This document shows positions 54,456-62,784 of a DNA stretch of 64,000 bases, in pieces; position 1 is the first letter of the stretch, and every line of letters begins with the position of its first letter. Both the position numbers and the translations under genes were made by a program. Source of the DNA: Streptomyces griseomycini (GTDB lineage: Bacteria > Actinomycetota > Actinomycetes > Streptomycetales > Streptomycetaceae); contig NZ_JACHJI010000005.1 of the NCBI RefSeq assembly GCF_014203535.1, positions 1-64,000 of the forward strand, written 5' to 3'. Below the pieces are notes generated by a model. It saw only the letters and a list, made by a program, of their open reading frames with translations, had not been told where the DNA came from and did no database searches.

Positions 54456-55529
54456 ATGAAGGGTTACGTCTTCCACGGCCCCGGGCAGTCCGCCTGGGAG
54501 GAGGTCCCCGACCCGGCCGTCGAGGAACCCACCGACGCGATCGTGCGGGTCGACGCCGTCACCATCTGCGGGACGGACCTGCACATCCTCAAGGGCGACG
54601 TTCCCGAGGTCCGCCCGGGCACCGTCCTGGGGCACGAGGCGGTCGGCGAGGTCGTCGAGACCGGGGGCGACGTCCGCACCGTACGCCCCGGCGACCGGGT
54701 GCTGGTCTCCTGCATCTCCGCCTGCGGGCGGTGCCGCTACTGCCGCGAGGGCGTGTACGGCCAGTGCCTGGACGGCGGGGGCTGGATCCTCGGACACCTG
54801 ATCGACGGCACCCAGGCCGAGTACGTCCGCGTCCCGTACGCCGACCTCTCGGTGCACCCGGTGCCCGGCACGCTCACGAACGAGGACGCCGTGCTGCTGG
54901 CCGACATCTTCCCCACCGCCTACGAGGTGGGCGTGCTCAACGGGGGGGTGCGCCCCGGCGACACCGTCGCCGTGGTCGGCGCCGGACCGGTCGGGCTCGC
55001 CGCGATCGCCACCGCCCGGCTGTTCTCCCCCGAGCGCGTCATCGCCGTGGACCTGGCCGCGCCCCGGCTGGAGGCGGCCAAGGCGTTCGGCGCCGACGCC
55101 GTGGCCGACGCGAACGAGGACCCCGGGCAACTGGTCGCGGACCTCACCGGCGGACTCGGCGCGGACGTGGTCGTCGAGGCGGTGGGCGTCCCGGAGACCT
55201 TCGAGATGTGCACCCGCATGGTGCGGCCCGGCGGGCGCCTGGCCAACGTCGGCGTGCACGGCGGCCCCGCCACACTGCACCTCGAGGACCTGTGGATCAA
55301 GAACGTCACCATCACCACGGGGCTGGTCGACACCCGTTCCACGCCCACCCTGCTGCGGATGGCGGCCGCCGGCCGGCTGCCCACCGGGCAACTGGTCACC
55401 CACACGTTCCCGCTCGACCACATGCAGGAGGCGTACGACGTCTTCGGCAACGCCGCCGAGACCGGAGCGCTCAAGGTCGTCCTCGGCGTTCCGCAGCACG
55501 AGGTCGTCCCCGTCCACCCGACGTCCTGA
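54456..55529 (+). CDS. Zinc-dependent alcohol dehydrogenase family
   Basis: A 357-residue medium-chain dehydrogenase/reductase. Catalytic Zn ligands in TICGTDLHIL and LGHEAVGEVVE, structural-zinc cysteines in CGRCRYCREGVYGQC, and the NAD site VVGAGPVGLAAIA. Relatives act on secondary alcohols, sorbitol or threonine; substrate unknown. ATG at 54456, with AGAAGGGGTG ahead; an in-frame GTG at 54444 is an alternative. No regulator is adjacent. Confidence 0.9.
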   Translation: MKGYVFHGPGQSAWEEVPDPAVEEPTDAIVRVDAVTICGTDLHILKGDVPEVRPGTVLGHEAVGEVVETGGDVRTVRPGDRVLVSCISACGRCRYCREGVYGQCLDGGGWILGHLIDGTQAEYVRVPYADLSVHPVPGTLTNEDAVLLADIFPTAYEVGVLNGGVRPGDTVAVVGAGPVGLAAIATARLFSPERVIAVDLAAPRLEAAKAFGADAVADANEDPGQLVADLTGGLGADVVVEAVGVPETFEMCTRMVRPGGRLANVGVHGGPATLHLEDLWIKNVTITTGLVDTRSTPTLLRMAAAGRLPTGQLVTHTFPLDHMQEAYDVFGNAAETGALKVVLGVPQHEVVPVHPTS

Positions 55530-55708
55530 CGGGCCCGCCGCCGGCCTCGGCGGCCGGGTCCGCACCGCGCCGCGGAACGGGCCGCTCGGCCCATGCCGGT
55601 GCGGGCCGCGAGGGTCCACCCTGGAGGAGTGACGCCGTGGTCCCGGCGGGCCGGCCCCGGCCCGGGCCCGCCGCGACGTCCGGTGCGTGCGCGAGGAGGT
55701 GACGTCCC

Positions 55709-56308
55709 ATGGCGAGGACGCACGGGACGGGGGTCCGCAAGGTGCGGCTGTGGCGCTGGCGGAGGAACCCGCTGCGCCGCCGCAGCGATCTGGTCGAGGC
55801 CTGGGTCCTGCTCGCCGTACTCGTCCTCACCCTGTCGGCCGCGGTGCTCGTCGGCCTGGCCGCGGCCGCAGCGGTGGACGACTCGCTCGCCGAGCGCCGG
55901 GACCGGACCCGCACGGTCCCGGCCGTGCTGGTCGAGGACGCCGCCCACGCGGCGCCCGCGTCCGTGTCCGAGAACGGGGACGGCGCCGTGTGGGCCCCGG
56001 TGCGGTGGACCGCCCCGGACGGTACCGACCGCACGGGCCGGACGGAGGTCGAACCGGGGAACAGGGCGGGCACCGCGGTCACCGTGTGGACGGACCCCGG
56101 GGGCCGGCTCGTCCCCCCGCCGCCCGGCGGCGCGGAGGCCCGGTTCCAGATCGTCATGGCCGGAGTCACGACCGGCGTCGCCGTCGCGGGTCTGGGGCTG
56201 CTCGGCGGACGGCTCGTCCGGAGCCGGCTGCAGCGGCGGCGCCTGGGGGAGTGGGAGGCCGAGTGGCGGCTGGTCGAGCCGTCGTGGCGGAAACGGATGA
56301 CGGGCTGA
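55709..56308 (+). CDS. Rv1733c-family membrane protein
   Basis: A 199-residue protein with two membrane helices (about 30-58: WVLLAVLVLTLSAAVLVGLA, and 150-172: QIVMAGVTTGVAVAGLGLLG) and an outside domain between. The basic RLWRWRRNPLRRRSDLVEA start and the VDDSLAERRDRTRTVPAVLVEDA loop are typical of the family (M. tuberculosis latency antigen homologue), function unknown. AGGAGGTGACGTCCC precedes the ATG. Confidence 0.88.
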   Translation: MARTHGTGVRKVRLWRWRRNPLRRRSDLVEAWVLLAVLVLTLSAAVLVGLAAAAAVDDSLAERRDRTRTVPAVLVEDAAHAAPASVSENGDGAVWAPVRWTAPDGTDRTGRTEVEPGNRAGTAVTVWTDPGGRLVPPPPGGAEARFQIVMAGVTTGVAVAGLGLLGGRLVRSRLQRRRLGEWEAEWRLVEPSWRKRMTG

Positions 56309-56386
56309 GGGAGGGCCCGCGCCCGTCCTCCGGGAACCGTCGGCCCGCGTCCCACACTCTCCCGACCTGCTGAATTGCAAAAATTA

Positions 56387-56406
56387 GCAAGTAACTACAT
56401 GCTTGC
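56387..56406. promoter_or_regulatory. AT-rich inverted repeat GCAAG-N10-CTTGC
   Basis: In an AT-rich stretch (56371-56403), 22 bases before the SulP remnant's ATG. ArsR-type regulators bind such sites and an ArsR gene lies at 57623. A second small inverted repeat (CCTAC-CGTC-GTAGG) follows at 56412. Confidence 0.4.
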
Positions 56407-56427
56407 CTCGTCCTACCGTCGTAGGTC

Positions 56428-56999
56428 ATGCGGCTCCGTCCCGTCTCCGCGCGTCCCGTGCGACGGGCGCCCCGGTCGTCGGGAAGTCGAGGAGCCGTGT
56501 CCGTACCGCTGTCACCGGCCGGAGTCCGGTCCCGGATCACATCGCTGCTGCCCACCCGTGCCGACGTGGCCCAGGCGCGGCGCGATCCGCGCCGGGACCT
56601 GCTCGCCGGTCTGACCGTCGCCGTCGTCGCGCTGCCGCTCGTGCCCGGTTTCGGTGTCTCCTCCGGACTGGGCGTCGAGGCGGGACCGGCCACCGCCGTG
56701 GTCGCCGGGGCGCCGGCGGCCGTGTTCGGCGGTTCCGGCCTCCGGGCCTCCGGGCCTCCGGGCCGACCGGGGCGATGACGGTGGGGCTGGTGCCCGTCGT
56801 CGCCGGCCACGGTCCCTCGGGGGTGCTCACCGTCGGGCTGACGGCGGGCGTGATCCTGGTCGCGCTGGCGCTGCTGCGGCACGAGGGCCGGGAGTACGCC
56901 ACGACGCCCGAGGCGATCGCCGCGGCCCGCGACCACCTGGAACGCACCGGTGCCCTGACGGAGGCACCGGTGCCCGCGCCCGCCCGGGAGGCGCCGTGA
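56428..56999 (+). pseudogene. SulP-family anion transporter, frameshifted and internally deleted
   Basis: From ATG 56428: PTRADVAQARRDPRRDLLAG, then LTVAVVALPLVPGFGVSSGL, helix 1 of SulP. After 56735 the match continues in another frame: ASGPTGAMTVGLVPVVAGHG (helices 2-3), then at once EYATTPEAIAAARDHLERTG, the end of a STAS domain. Most of the membrane domain and the STAS core are missing. It cannot transport anything. Confidence 0.7.
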
Positions 57000-57057
57000 C
57001 CCGCGCACGCCTCCGGCCGCGGGCCGTGCCGCGCCACCCCCTGCCCGCGGAGCGGCC

Positions 57058-57474
57058 GTGACGCCCCGACTGGACACGCTGCCGTACCGCCACGTGCTCA
57101 CCCTTCCCACCGAGCCCGCCGCCGTCCGTCTCGCCCGGGAGACCGCCGAACAGGCCCTGGCGGAGTGGGGCGTCGCCGCACACCATCCCGTGGTGGGCCC
57201 GGCACTGCTCATCCTGAGCGAGCTGGTGACCAACAGCGTCCGGCACGCGGCCGCGCCGCAGACGACCGTGATCTACGCGGCGAGCCCCGAGTGCCTGGTG
57301 TTCGCCGTGCACGACCGCCACCCCCACCGGCCCCGGCTGTACGGACCGTCCGGCACCGGCGCGGGCGGACTGGCCACCGTCGTCGAGCTGACCCACGGAC
57401 CGGGCGGCACCGCGGTGGTCAGGGGCGACGCCGACGGCCTGGGAAAGAGCGTCTGGATCACGCTCCCGCTGTGA
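57058..57474 (+). CDS. RsbW-like anti-sigma/ATP-binding protein
   Basis: A 138-residue HATPase_c_2 protein. PALLILSELVTNSVRHA is the N-box with its Asn, VFAVHDRHPHRPRL the G1-like segment and GAGGLATVVELTHG the G2 box. Such proteins bind ATP and hold or phosphorylate sigma-factor partners in Streptomyces. GTG at 57058. It lies between a broken SulP and an ArsR gene, without a sigma factor beside it. Confidence 0.78.
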   Translation: MTPRLDTLPYRHVLTLPTEPAAVRLARETAEQALAEWGVAAHHPVVGPALLILSELVTNSVRHAAAPQTTVIYAASPECLVFAVHDRHPHRPRLYGPSGTGAGGLATVVELTHGPGGTAVVRGDADGLGKSVWITLPL

Positions 57475-57622
57475 CGTCACCGGGCACGGCCCCGGACGGC
57501 GCGGACGTATGAAGTTGCTGATGTCGGAAAACGTCGAGGCGGGTGTCGACGAACAGATGAGGCCGGGGAACCGGGGTCCGGCCGTCCGGGCCGTGCTGCC
57601 GCGCCGGAAAGGGGACGGCACG

Positions 57623-57973
57623 ATGACCACGCCGCTGTACCAGCTGAAGGCCGAGTTCTTCAAGACGCTGGGCCACCCCGCCCGCATCCGCGTGCTGGAA
57701 CTGCTCGGCGAGCGCGAGCACGCGGTGGGGGAGATGCTGCCCGAGGTCGGCATCGAGCCGGCACACCTCTCCCAGCAACTGGCGGTGTTGCGGCGGGCGA
57801 ACCTGGTGGTCGGCCGCAAGGAGGGCTCCACCGTGTACTACTCGCTGACCAGCCCGCACGTGGCGGAGCTGCTACGGGTGGCGCGCACCATCCTGTCCGG
57901 CGTCCTCGCGGGCCAGGCGGAACTGCTCGCCGACCTCCGGGCCGCGCAGGGCGAGGGCGGGCCGCTGCCGTAG
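57623..57973 (+). CDS. ArsR-family transcriptional regulator
   Basis: A 116-residue winged-helix repressor: LKAEFFKTLGHPARIRVLELLGE, then GIEPAHLSQQLAVLRRANLV as the recognition helix and the wing GRKEGSTVYYSL. No cysteine or His pair stands at the usual metal site (the ELCVCDL equivalent reads EHAVGEML), so it is not a classic arsenic or zinc sensor. AAAGGGGAC precedes the ATG at 57623. Its likely target was the SulP gene upstream, now broken. Confidence 0.85.
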   Translation: MTTPLYQLKAEFFKTLGHPARIRVLELLGEREHAVGEMLPEVGIEPAHLSQQLAVLRRANLVVGRKEGSTVYYSLTSPHVAELLRVARTILSGVLAGQAELLADLRAAQGEGGPLP

Positions 57974-57977
57974 CGAA

Positions 57978-58013
57978 GCCCGCGGCCCCCGCCGGAGGGC
58001 GGGGGCCGCGGGC
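57978..58013 (+). terminator. Strong hairpin after arsR-type gene
   Basis: Perfect 16-bp stem (GCCCGCGGCCCCCGCC and complement) with a GGAG loop, five bases after the stop. It also faces the convergent SRPBCC gene. Confidence 0.85.
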
Positions 58014-58066
58014 GCACGGGCCGCACAGGACCGGGGCCGGGAACGCCGGCGCCCGGTCCCGGGGGG

Positions 58067-58516
58067 TCACACCTCGCCGCGCCAGGCGCCCGTCTCCTGC
58101 CCACGGCGCTCGATGAACTCCTTGAACCGCCTCAGGTCCCCGCCGACCTGCCGCTTGACGAAGCCGAGCTTGTCACCGGCGCTTTCGGCCACGCCCTGGG
58201 GATCGAAGTCCATCTGCAGCATCACCTTGGTGGTGGTGTCCCGCAGACGGTGGAAGGTGACGACACCGGCCTGCCTCGCCTCGCCGTTCACCGTGGTCCA
58301 CGCGACGCGCTCGTCCGGGATCTGCTCGGTGATCTCGGCGTCGAACTCCCGCTCCACGCCCCCGACCTTCGTCACCCAGTGGGTGAGCCTGTCGGTGCGC
58401 TGCTCGACGCGCTCCACGCCGTCCATGAACTCCGGGAAGCTCTCGAACTGGGTCCACTGGTTGTAGGCGGTGCGGACGGGGACGTCGACCTCGATCGATT
58501 CCTCTACCTGCGACAT
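58067..58516 (-). CDS. SRPBCC (polyketide cyclase/START-like) protein
   Basis: A 149-residue helix-grip protein: VEESIEVDVPVRTAYNQWTQ, FPEFMDGVERVEQ and a long C-terminal helix KRQVGGDLRRFKEFIERRG. Streptomyces members near stress genes are of unknown role; the cavity may bind a lipid. The ATG at 58516 has GAGGT about nine bases ahead. No partner gene; the methyltransferase upstream is on the same strand. Confidence 0.85.
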   Translation of the reverse strand: MSQVEESIEVDVPVRTAYNQWTQFESFPEFMDGVERVEQRTDRLTHWVTKVGGVEREFDAEITEQIPDERVAWTTVNGEARQAGVVTFHRLRDTTTKVMLQMDFDPQGVAESAGDKLGFVKRQVGGDLRRFKEFIERRGQETGAWRGEV

Positions 58517-58598
58517 GGATCAGGTACCTCGCTTTCCGATGGGGACACAGGTGCGGGTACCGGGTTCCGCGCCGATCAGTCATGGCGATCTCGTCGAC

Positions 58599-58650
58599 CG
58601 GTCGTCCCCGCCCGGGCCGTCAGCCGGTCCTCCCCGCCCGGGCCGTCAGC
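58599..58650. repeat. 26-bp tandem duplication at a gene end
   Basis: Two copies of a 26-base unit (25 of 26 identical, beginning CGGTCSTCCCCGCC), the second overlapping the methyltransferase stop codon region at 58646. Likely a replication-slippage event. Confidence 0.8.
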
Positions 58651-59299
58651 CGGCCGGCTCCGTCCCGTCGCGGCGGCAGTGCAGGAAGAGCTGGGGCTCC
58701 GGCCGGGCGTCGGGATGGGTCGGGGTGAACATCACGCTCTCCTCCCGCAGCACCGTCAGCCCCGCTCCACGCGCCAGGGCGCTGACGTCCCGGGCGGCGA
58801 AACTGGTGACCCGCACGGCCTGCCCCATGAACACCCCGTCGAAGTCCTCGACGTCCAGCGGCACGGTGGCCAGCACGAGAAGCCCGCCCGGCCGCAGCGC
58901 CCGGACCAGCCGGCGGACGAGACCGGACTGCTCCGCCCGGGACATCTGGAGCAGCGCGAAGTAGACGCAGACCGCGTCGAACGCCCCGTCCTCGAGCGGC
59001 ATCCGACGGATGTCGGCGCACCGGAACTCGCCCTCGGGCACCTGCCGGGAGGCGATCTCCACCATGACCGGGGACACGTCGACGCCCAGCACCCGGTGAC
59101 CGGCCCCGGCGAGCGCGGCGGCCGTGGGGCGTCCCGTCCCGCTGCCCACGTCCAGCACCCTGCTGCCGGGCCCGAGCCGTTCGAGCAGCCACTTCAGCGA
59201 CGCCCGGTGGGCGGCCGAGCCGGCGAACGCCTTCTCGTACTCGCCGCCCAGCGCGTCGAACACCGCCGCCGCCGGTGACCTGCGATCCTCGTCGACCAC
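58646..59299 (-). CDS. Class I SAM-dependent methyltransferase
   Basis: A 217-residue methyltransferase: VLDVGSGTGRPTAAALAGAG is the SAM loop (motif I), RVLGVDVSPVMVEIA motif II, LRPGGLLVLATVP motif post-IV. Substrate unknown. GTG at 59299 has purine-rich GGAGACGGGGTG ahead. The end of the gene lies in a 26-bp tandem duplication. It is divergent from a flavodoxin-like gene. Confidence 0.85.
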   Translation of the reverse strand: MVDEDRRSPAAAVFDALGGEYEKAFAGSAAHRASLKWLLERLGPGSRVLDVGSGTGRPTAAALAGAGHRVLGVDVSPVMVEIASRQVPEGEFRCADIRRMPLEDGAFDAVCVYFALLQMSRAEQSGLVRRLVRALRPGGLLVLATVPLDVEDFDGVFMGQAVRVTSFAARDVSALARGAGLTVLREESVMFTPTHPDARPEPQLFLHCRRDGTEPAG

Positions 59300-59432
59300 G
59301 ACGCACCCCGTCTCCGTGTACCGATGCGGGGCATCGTGCCATCTCCGGACCGCCGTCACAACGGCACACCGGCCCGGACACGGTCCCCGGGCCGGCTTGC
59401 GGGTGCGGGGACCGGCACGGCAGGGTCGGGGT

Positions 59433-59885
59433 GTGCCGACTCTGCTGATCGTCCACCACACGCCCTCGCCCCACTGCCAGGCGATGTTCGAAGCCGTCCT
59501 CTCCGGCGCCACGGCCCCGGAGATCGAGAACGTCCGTGTGGTGCGGCGGGCGGCCCTGTCCGCCACCGCCACCGACGTCCTGGACGCCGACGGCTACCTC
59601 CTCGGCACCCCGGCCAACCTCGGCTACATGTCCGGCGCGCTCAAGCACTTCTTCGACCAGGTCTACTACCCGTGCCTGGACACCACCCGCGGCCGGCCCT
59701 TCGGTTTCTACGTGCACGGCGGGAACGACGTCACCGGGGCGGTGCGGGGCGTCGAGGCGATCACCACGGGCCTCGGCTGGCGCCGCGCCGCGGACTTCGT
59801 GACGGTCACCGGCGAACCCGGCAGGGCCGACGTCGAGCGGTGCTGGGAACTGGGCGCCACGCTCGCCGCCGGCCTCATGGAGTGA
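59433..59885 (+). CDS. Flavodoxin-like/NAD(P)H-dependent oxidoreductase fold protein
   Basis: A 150-residue flavodoxin fold: VPTLLIVHHTPSPHCQAMFE has the phosphate loop of FMN proteins, DGYLLGTPANLGYMSGALKHFFDQ the second FMN contact, GFYVHGGNDVTGAVRGVE the third. Probably binds FMN. GTG at 59433 is the better of two adjacent GTGs since its frame carries the homology. It converges with the YihY gene. Confidence 0.82.
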   Translation: MPTLLIVHHTPSPHCQAMFEAVLSGATAPEIENVRVVRRAALSATATDVLDADGYLLGTPANLGYMSGALKHFFDQVYYPCLDTTRGRPFGFYVHGGNDVTGAVRGVEAITTGLGWRRAADFVTVTGEPGRADVERCWELGATLAAGLME

Positions 59886-59901
59886 ACACGCGCGAGGGCC
59901 G

Positions 59902-60981
59902 TCAGGTCTCGTCCATCCGGCGCCGGTCCTGCTCGTCCCAGGCCCGGGTGTCGCGCGGCTGGGTGTACGGCTCCGCCTCGGGCGGATGACCGCCGGCGAT
60001 GGCCCGCTGCCGGGCGATCTCCGCGTCGAACTCCAGCCCCAGCAGGATCGCCAGGTTGGTGATCCACAGCCAGACCAGGAACACGATGACACCGGCCATC
60101 GTGCCGTACGTCTTGTTGTACGAGGCGAAGTTGGCCACGTAGAACGCGAACCCGGCGGACGCGATCAACCAGATCACCAGGGCCAGGAAACTGCCCGGGG
60201 TGATCCAGCGGAACCCCCGGATCCTGGTGTTCGGGGCCGCCCAGTACAGCAGCGCGATCATCATCGTCACCAGGAGGACCAGCACCGGCCACTTGGCGAT
60301 GGACCACACCGTCATCGCGGTGTCGCCCAGGCCGAGCATGTCGCCCGCCCGGCGGGCGATCCCTCCGGTGAAGACCACGATCAGCGCGCTGGCCACGGCC
60401 AGCACCATCAGCACCACGGTCACGCCGACCCGCAGGGGCAGCACCTTCCACACCGGGCGCCCCTCGGGGATGTCGTAGACCGCGTTCGCCGCGCGGATGA
60501 ACGCCGCCACGTAGCCGGAGGCCGACCACACGGCCAGGACCAGACCGACGACCGCCACGATCGAGCCGACGCCCGAGGTGCCCTGCAGCTGCTCGACCGC
60601 CTGGGTGATGATGTCGCGGACCGCCCCGGGAGCGAGCTGCTGGAGGTTCTCCATCACCTTGTCCGTGGCCGACTCGCCGGCGACGCCCAGCAACGACACC
60701 AGCACCAGCAGCGCCGGGAACAGCGACAGCACGCCGTAGTACGTGAGCGCGGCGGCCCGGTCGGTCAGCTCGTCGTCCTGGAACTCGCGCAGACTGCCCT
60801 TCAGCGCCGCGCCCCACGACCGCTTCGGCAACTTGGCCGGTGAGTCCGGCGCCGCCCGTTCCACCTCGTCGCTCGGCCCGGGTTCCTCCGTAGCGCGCTC
60901 GGCCGGGGAACCCGGATCGGGCTCGTTCGTCGCGGATCCGCCGTCGGTCCGGCCGTTCCGCCCCGGGATATGCAGCTTCAT
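59902..60981 (-). CDS. YihY/BrkB-family membrane protein
   Basis: A 359-residue inner-membrane protein with six helices in the core 85-330 (AALTYYGVLSLFPALLVLVSL, IVAVVGLVLAVWSASGYVAA, VTVVLMVLAVASALIVVFTGG and others) and a charged, disordered N-terminus. YihY_virul_fac domain; formerly called RNase BN, role unclear, possibly transport. ATG at 60981. No operon partner. Confidence 0.88.
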   Translation of the reverse strand: MKLHIPGRNGRTDGGSATNEPDPGSPAERATEEPGPSDEVERAAPDSPAKLPKRSWGAALKGSLREFQDDELTDRAAALTYYGVLSLFPALLVLVSLLGVAGESATDKVMENLQQLAPGAVRDIITQAVEQLQGTSGVGSIVAVVGLVLAVWSASGYVAAFIRAANAVYDIPEGRPVWKVLPLRVGVTVVLMVLAVASALIVVFTGGIARRAGDMLGLGDTAMTVWSIAKWPVLVLLVTMMIALLYWAAPNTRIRGFRWITPGSFLALVIWLIASAGFAFYVANFASYNKTYGTMAGVIVFLVWLWITNLAILLGLEFDAEIARQRAIAGGHPPEAEPYTQPRDTRAWDEQDRRRMDET

Positions 60982-61051
60982 GGCCGCCGGGTAACCAGGG
61001 AGCGGCCCGCTAAGCCACGGGCCCGGGCGGGCCCCCCGCCCACAGAGGTTG

Positions 61052-61065
61052 TGGGAGCGCTCCCA
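61052..61065. promoter_or_regulatory. CebR-type operator, perfect palindrome
   Basis: TGGGAGCGCTCCCA, the exact consensus bound by CebR, the cellobiose-responsive LacI-family repressor of Streptomyces cellulose genes. It is 20 bases before the GNAT gene's ATG, where a repressor would block transcription. Confidence 0.85.
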
Positions 61066-61085
61066 AGGCAGGCAGGATCCCGGGC

Positions 61086-61718
61086 ATGACCGCGTCTCCC
61101 GTGATTCGCCCGTACCGCCCCGACGACCGGCCGGCCCTCGACGACATCTGCGTCCGCACCGCGCACAACGGCGGGGACAGCCGCCCCTTCTACTGTGACC
61201 CCGGCATCTTCCCCGTCACCTTCGCGGCTCCCTACGCCCACCTCGAGCCGGAGCTGGCCTTCGTCCTGGACGACGGTCGGGGCCGAGCGGTCGGTTACAT
61301 CCTCGGCACCGCCGACACCCCCCGCTTCGCCGAGGCCTTCCGTACCGCGTGGCTGCCCCTGGTCGCCGACCGCCACCCCGAGCCGTCCGGACCGCCGGAC
61401 ACCCCGGACGAGGCGATCGCCTGGCTGCTGCACCACCCCGAGCGGATGGTCGTCCCGGAACTGGCCGCCTATCCGGCGCACCTGCACATCGACCTGCTGC
61501 CCGAGTGGCAGGGGCGCGGATACGGCCGGGAGCTGATACGGACGTTCCTCGCGGCCCTGCGGGACGGGGGAGTGCCGTCCGTCCACCTCGTCATGGCGAC
61601 CGCCAACGAGCCGGCCCGGGCCTTCTACGACCGCATGGGCTTCCACGAGATCGACGCGCCGCTGGACGATTCGGTCGTCTGCCTCGGGCGTGCGACGGAG
61701 GGCGCCGACCGGCTCTGA
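61086..61718 (+). CDS. GNAT acetyltransferase, OGA-HAT-like
   Basis: A 210-residue acetyltransferase: IRPYRPDDRPALDDICVRTA, then a long insertion, and the acetyl-CoA site LLPEWQGRGYGRELIRTFLA with ATANEPARAFYDRMGFHE. The opening TAHNGGDSRPFYCDPGIFP and the loops match bacterial homologues of the HAT-like domain of human O-GlcNAcase, whose substrate is unknown. ATG at 61086, with a perfect CebR-type operator immediately upstream, which would put it in the cellulose response. No glycosidase is fused or adjacent. Confidence 0.85.
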   Translation: MTASPVIRPYRPDDRPALDDICVRTAHNGGDSRPFYCDPGIFPVTFAAPYAHLEPELAFVLDDGRGRAVGYILGTADTPRFAEAFRTAWLPLVADRHPEPSGPPDTPDEAIAWLLHHPERMVVPELAAYPAHLHIDLLPEWQGRGYGRELIRTFLAALRDGGVPSVHLVMATANEPARAFYDRMGFHEIDAPLDDSVVCLGRATEGADRL

Positions 61719-61845
61719 CGCACCGGTCCCGGCCGGCTCCGGCGGGCCGGGACCCGGCGTCGAACGCATCGAACGCGCCACGGCCCGTCCGGAAGTGGCG
61801 CAAACGAGCATTGCCGCTTCCGCTTCAGGGGCGCAGCCTGTCCGC

Positions 61846-61859
61846 CGGGAGCGCTCCCA
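61846..61859. promoter_or_regulatory. CebR-like operator with one mismatch
   Basis: CGGGAGCGCTCCCA differs from the CebR consensus only in the first base. It lies 52 bases before the GTG of the lytic polysaccharide monooxygenase gene. Confidence 0.7.
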
Positions 61860-61910
61860 TGCTCCCGCGATCCGATCACCCCACACCCCTGCACCGGAGA
61901 GAAGGTCCTC

Positions 61911-62585
61911 GTGACTTGGCATGGTCATGACTTACTAACCGCCCGGTCCCGGCTGATGCTCGCCCTGAGCGCCGCCGTCGCGGCGCTGCTGTGTCTGATC
62001 CCCTGGAGCGGCACCGCCGTCGCCCACGGCTCGGTGGTCGATCCGGCGTCCCGCAACTACGGCTGCTGGCAGCGCTGGGGGAGCGACTTCCAGAACCCGG
62101 CCATGGCCCAGGAAGACCCCATGTGCTGGCAGGCGTGGCAGGACAACCCCAACGCCATGTGGAACTGGAACGGCCTCTACCGCAACGGCTCGGGCGGCGA
62201 CTTCCGGGCCGTAGTCCCCGACGGCCGGCTGTGCAGCGGCGGGCGCACCGAGGGCGGCCGTTACAACTCCCTGGACGCGGTGGGCGCCTGGAAGACGACG
62301 AACGTGGGCGACGACTTCACCGTGCGGCTGTACGACCAGGCCAGCCACGGCGCGGACTACTTCCTCGTCTACGTCACCCGGCAGGGCTTCGACCCCACCA
62401 CCCAGCAGCTGGGCTGGGACGACCTCCAGCTGGTGGCCCGCACCGGCGCGTACGCCCCCAGCCAGAACTACTCGATCCCGGTGAGCACGTCCGGGCTCAG
62501 CGGCCGGCACGTGGTCTACACGATCTGGCAGGCCTCGCACATGGACCAGACGTACTTCCTGTGCAGTGACGTGAACTTCGGCTGA
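61911..62585 (+). CDS. AA10 lytic polysaccharide monooxygenase, TTA-containing
   Basis: A 224-residue secreted copper enzyme that oxidatively cuts cellulose or chitin. Signal peptide to Ala38; mature N-terminal His39 in AHGSVVDPASRNY and His146 in ASHGADYF form the copper brace. GRYNSLDAVG and the final Cys in FLCSDVNFG are typical. No carbohydrate-binding module follows. GTG at 61911 has GAGAGAAGG ahead; the 8th codon, 61932-61934, is TTA, followed by rare CTA, suggesting bldA dependence. A CebR-like operator upstream suggests cellulose induction. Start at the later Met16 would lose the basic n-region, so GTG is preferred. Confidence 0.9.
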   Translation: MTWHGHDLLTARSRLMLALSAAVAALLCLIPWSGTAVAHGSVVDPASRNYGCWQRWGSDFQNPAMAQEDPMCWQAWQDNPNAMWNWNGLYRNGSGGDFRAVVPDGRLCSGGRTEGGRYNSLDAVGAWKTTNVGDDFTVRLYDQASHGADYFLVYVTRQGFDPTTQQLGWDDLQLVARTGAYAPSQNYSIPVSTSGLSGRHVVYTIWQASHMDQTYFLCSDVNFG

Positions 62586-62613
62586 GCCGGGGGAACCTCA
62601 CCGCAGCCGTCCC

Positions 62614-62652
62614 CGAGTCCCCGCCGGAGCAGGAGAGTCCGGCGGGGACTCG
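62614..62652 (+). terminator. Hairpin after the LPMO gene
   Basis: A 14-bp perfect stem (CGAGTCCCCGCCGG and complement) with an 11-base loop, 29 bases beyond the stop. Confidence 0.75.
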
Positions 62653-62784
62653 ACGTGCGCGGGCCCGGAACCTCCGGGATTCCGCGAAGAAACCGCGGGC
62701 CCTTTGAACGCGCGGCGGCCCGTCTGCGTATGGGGCGTGGGAATTCCCTGCCGTCCCCCGCGACAGAAGCGTAGGAGTACTGCC

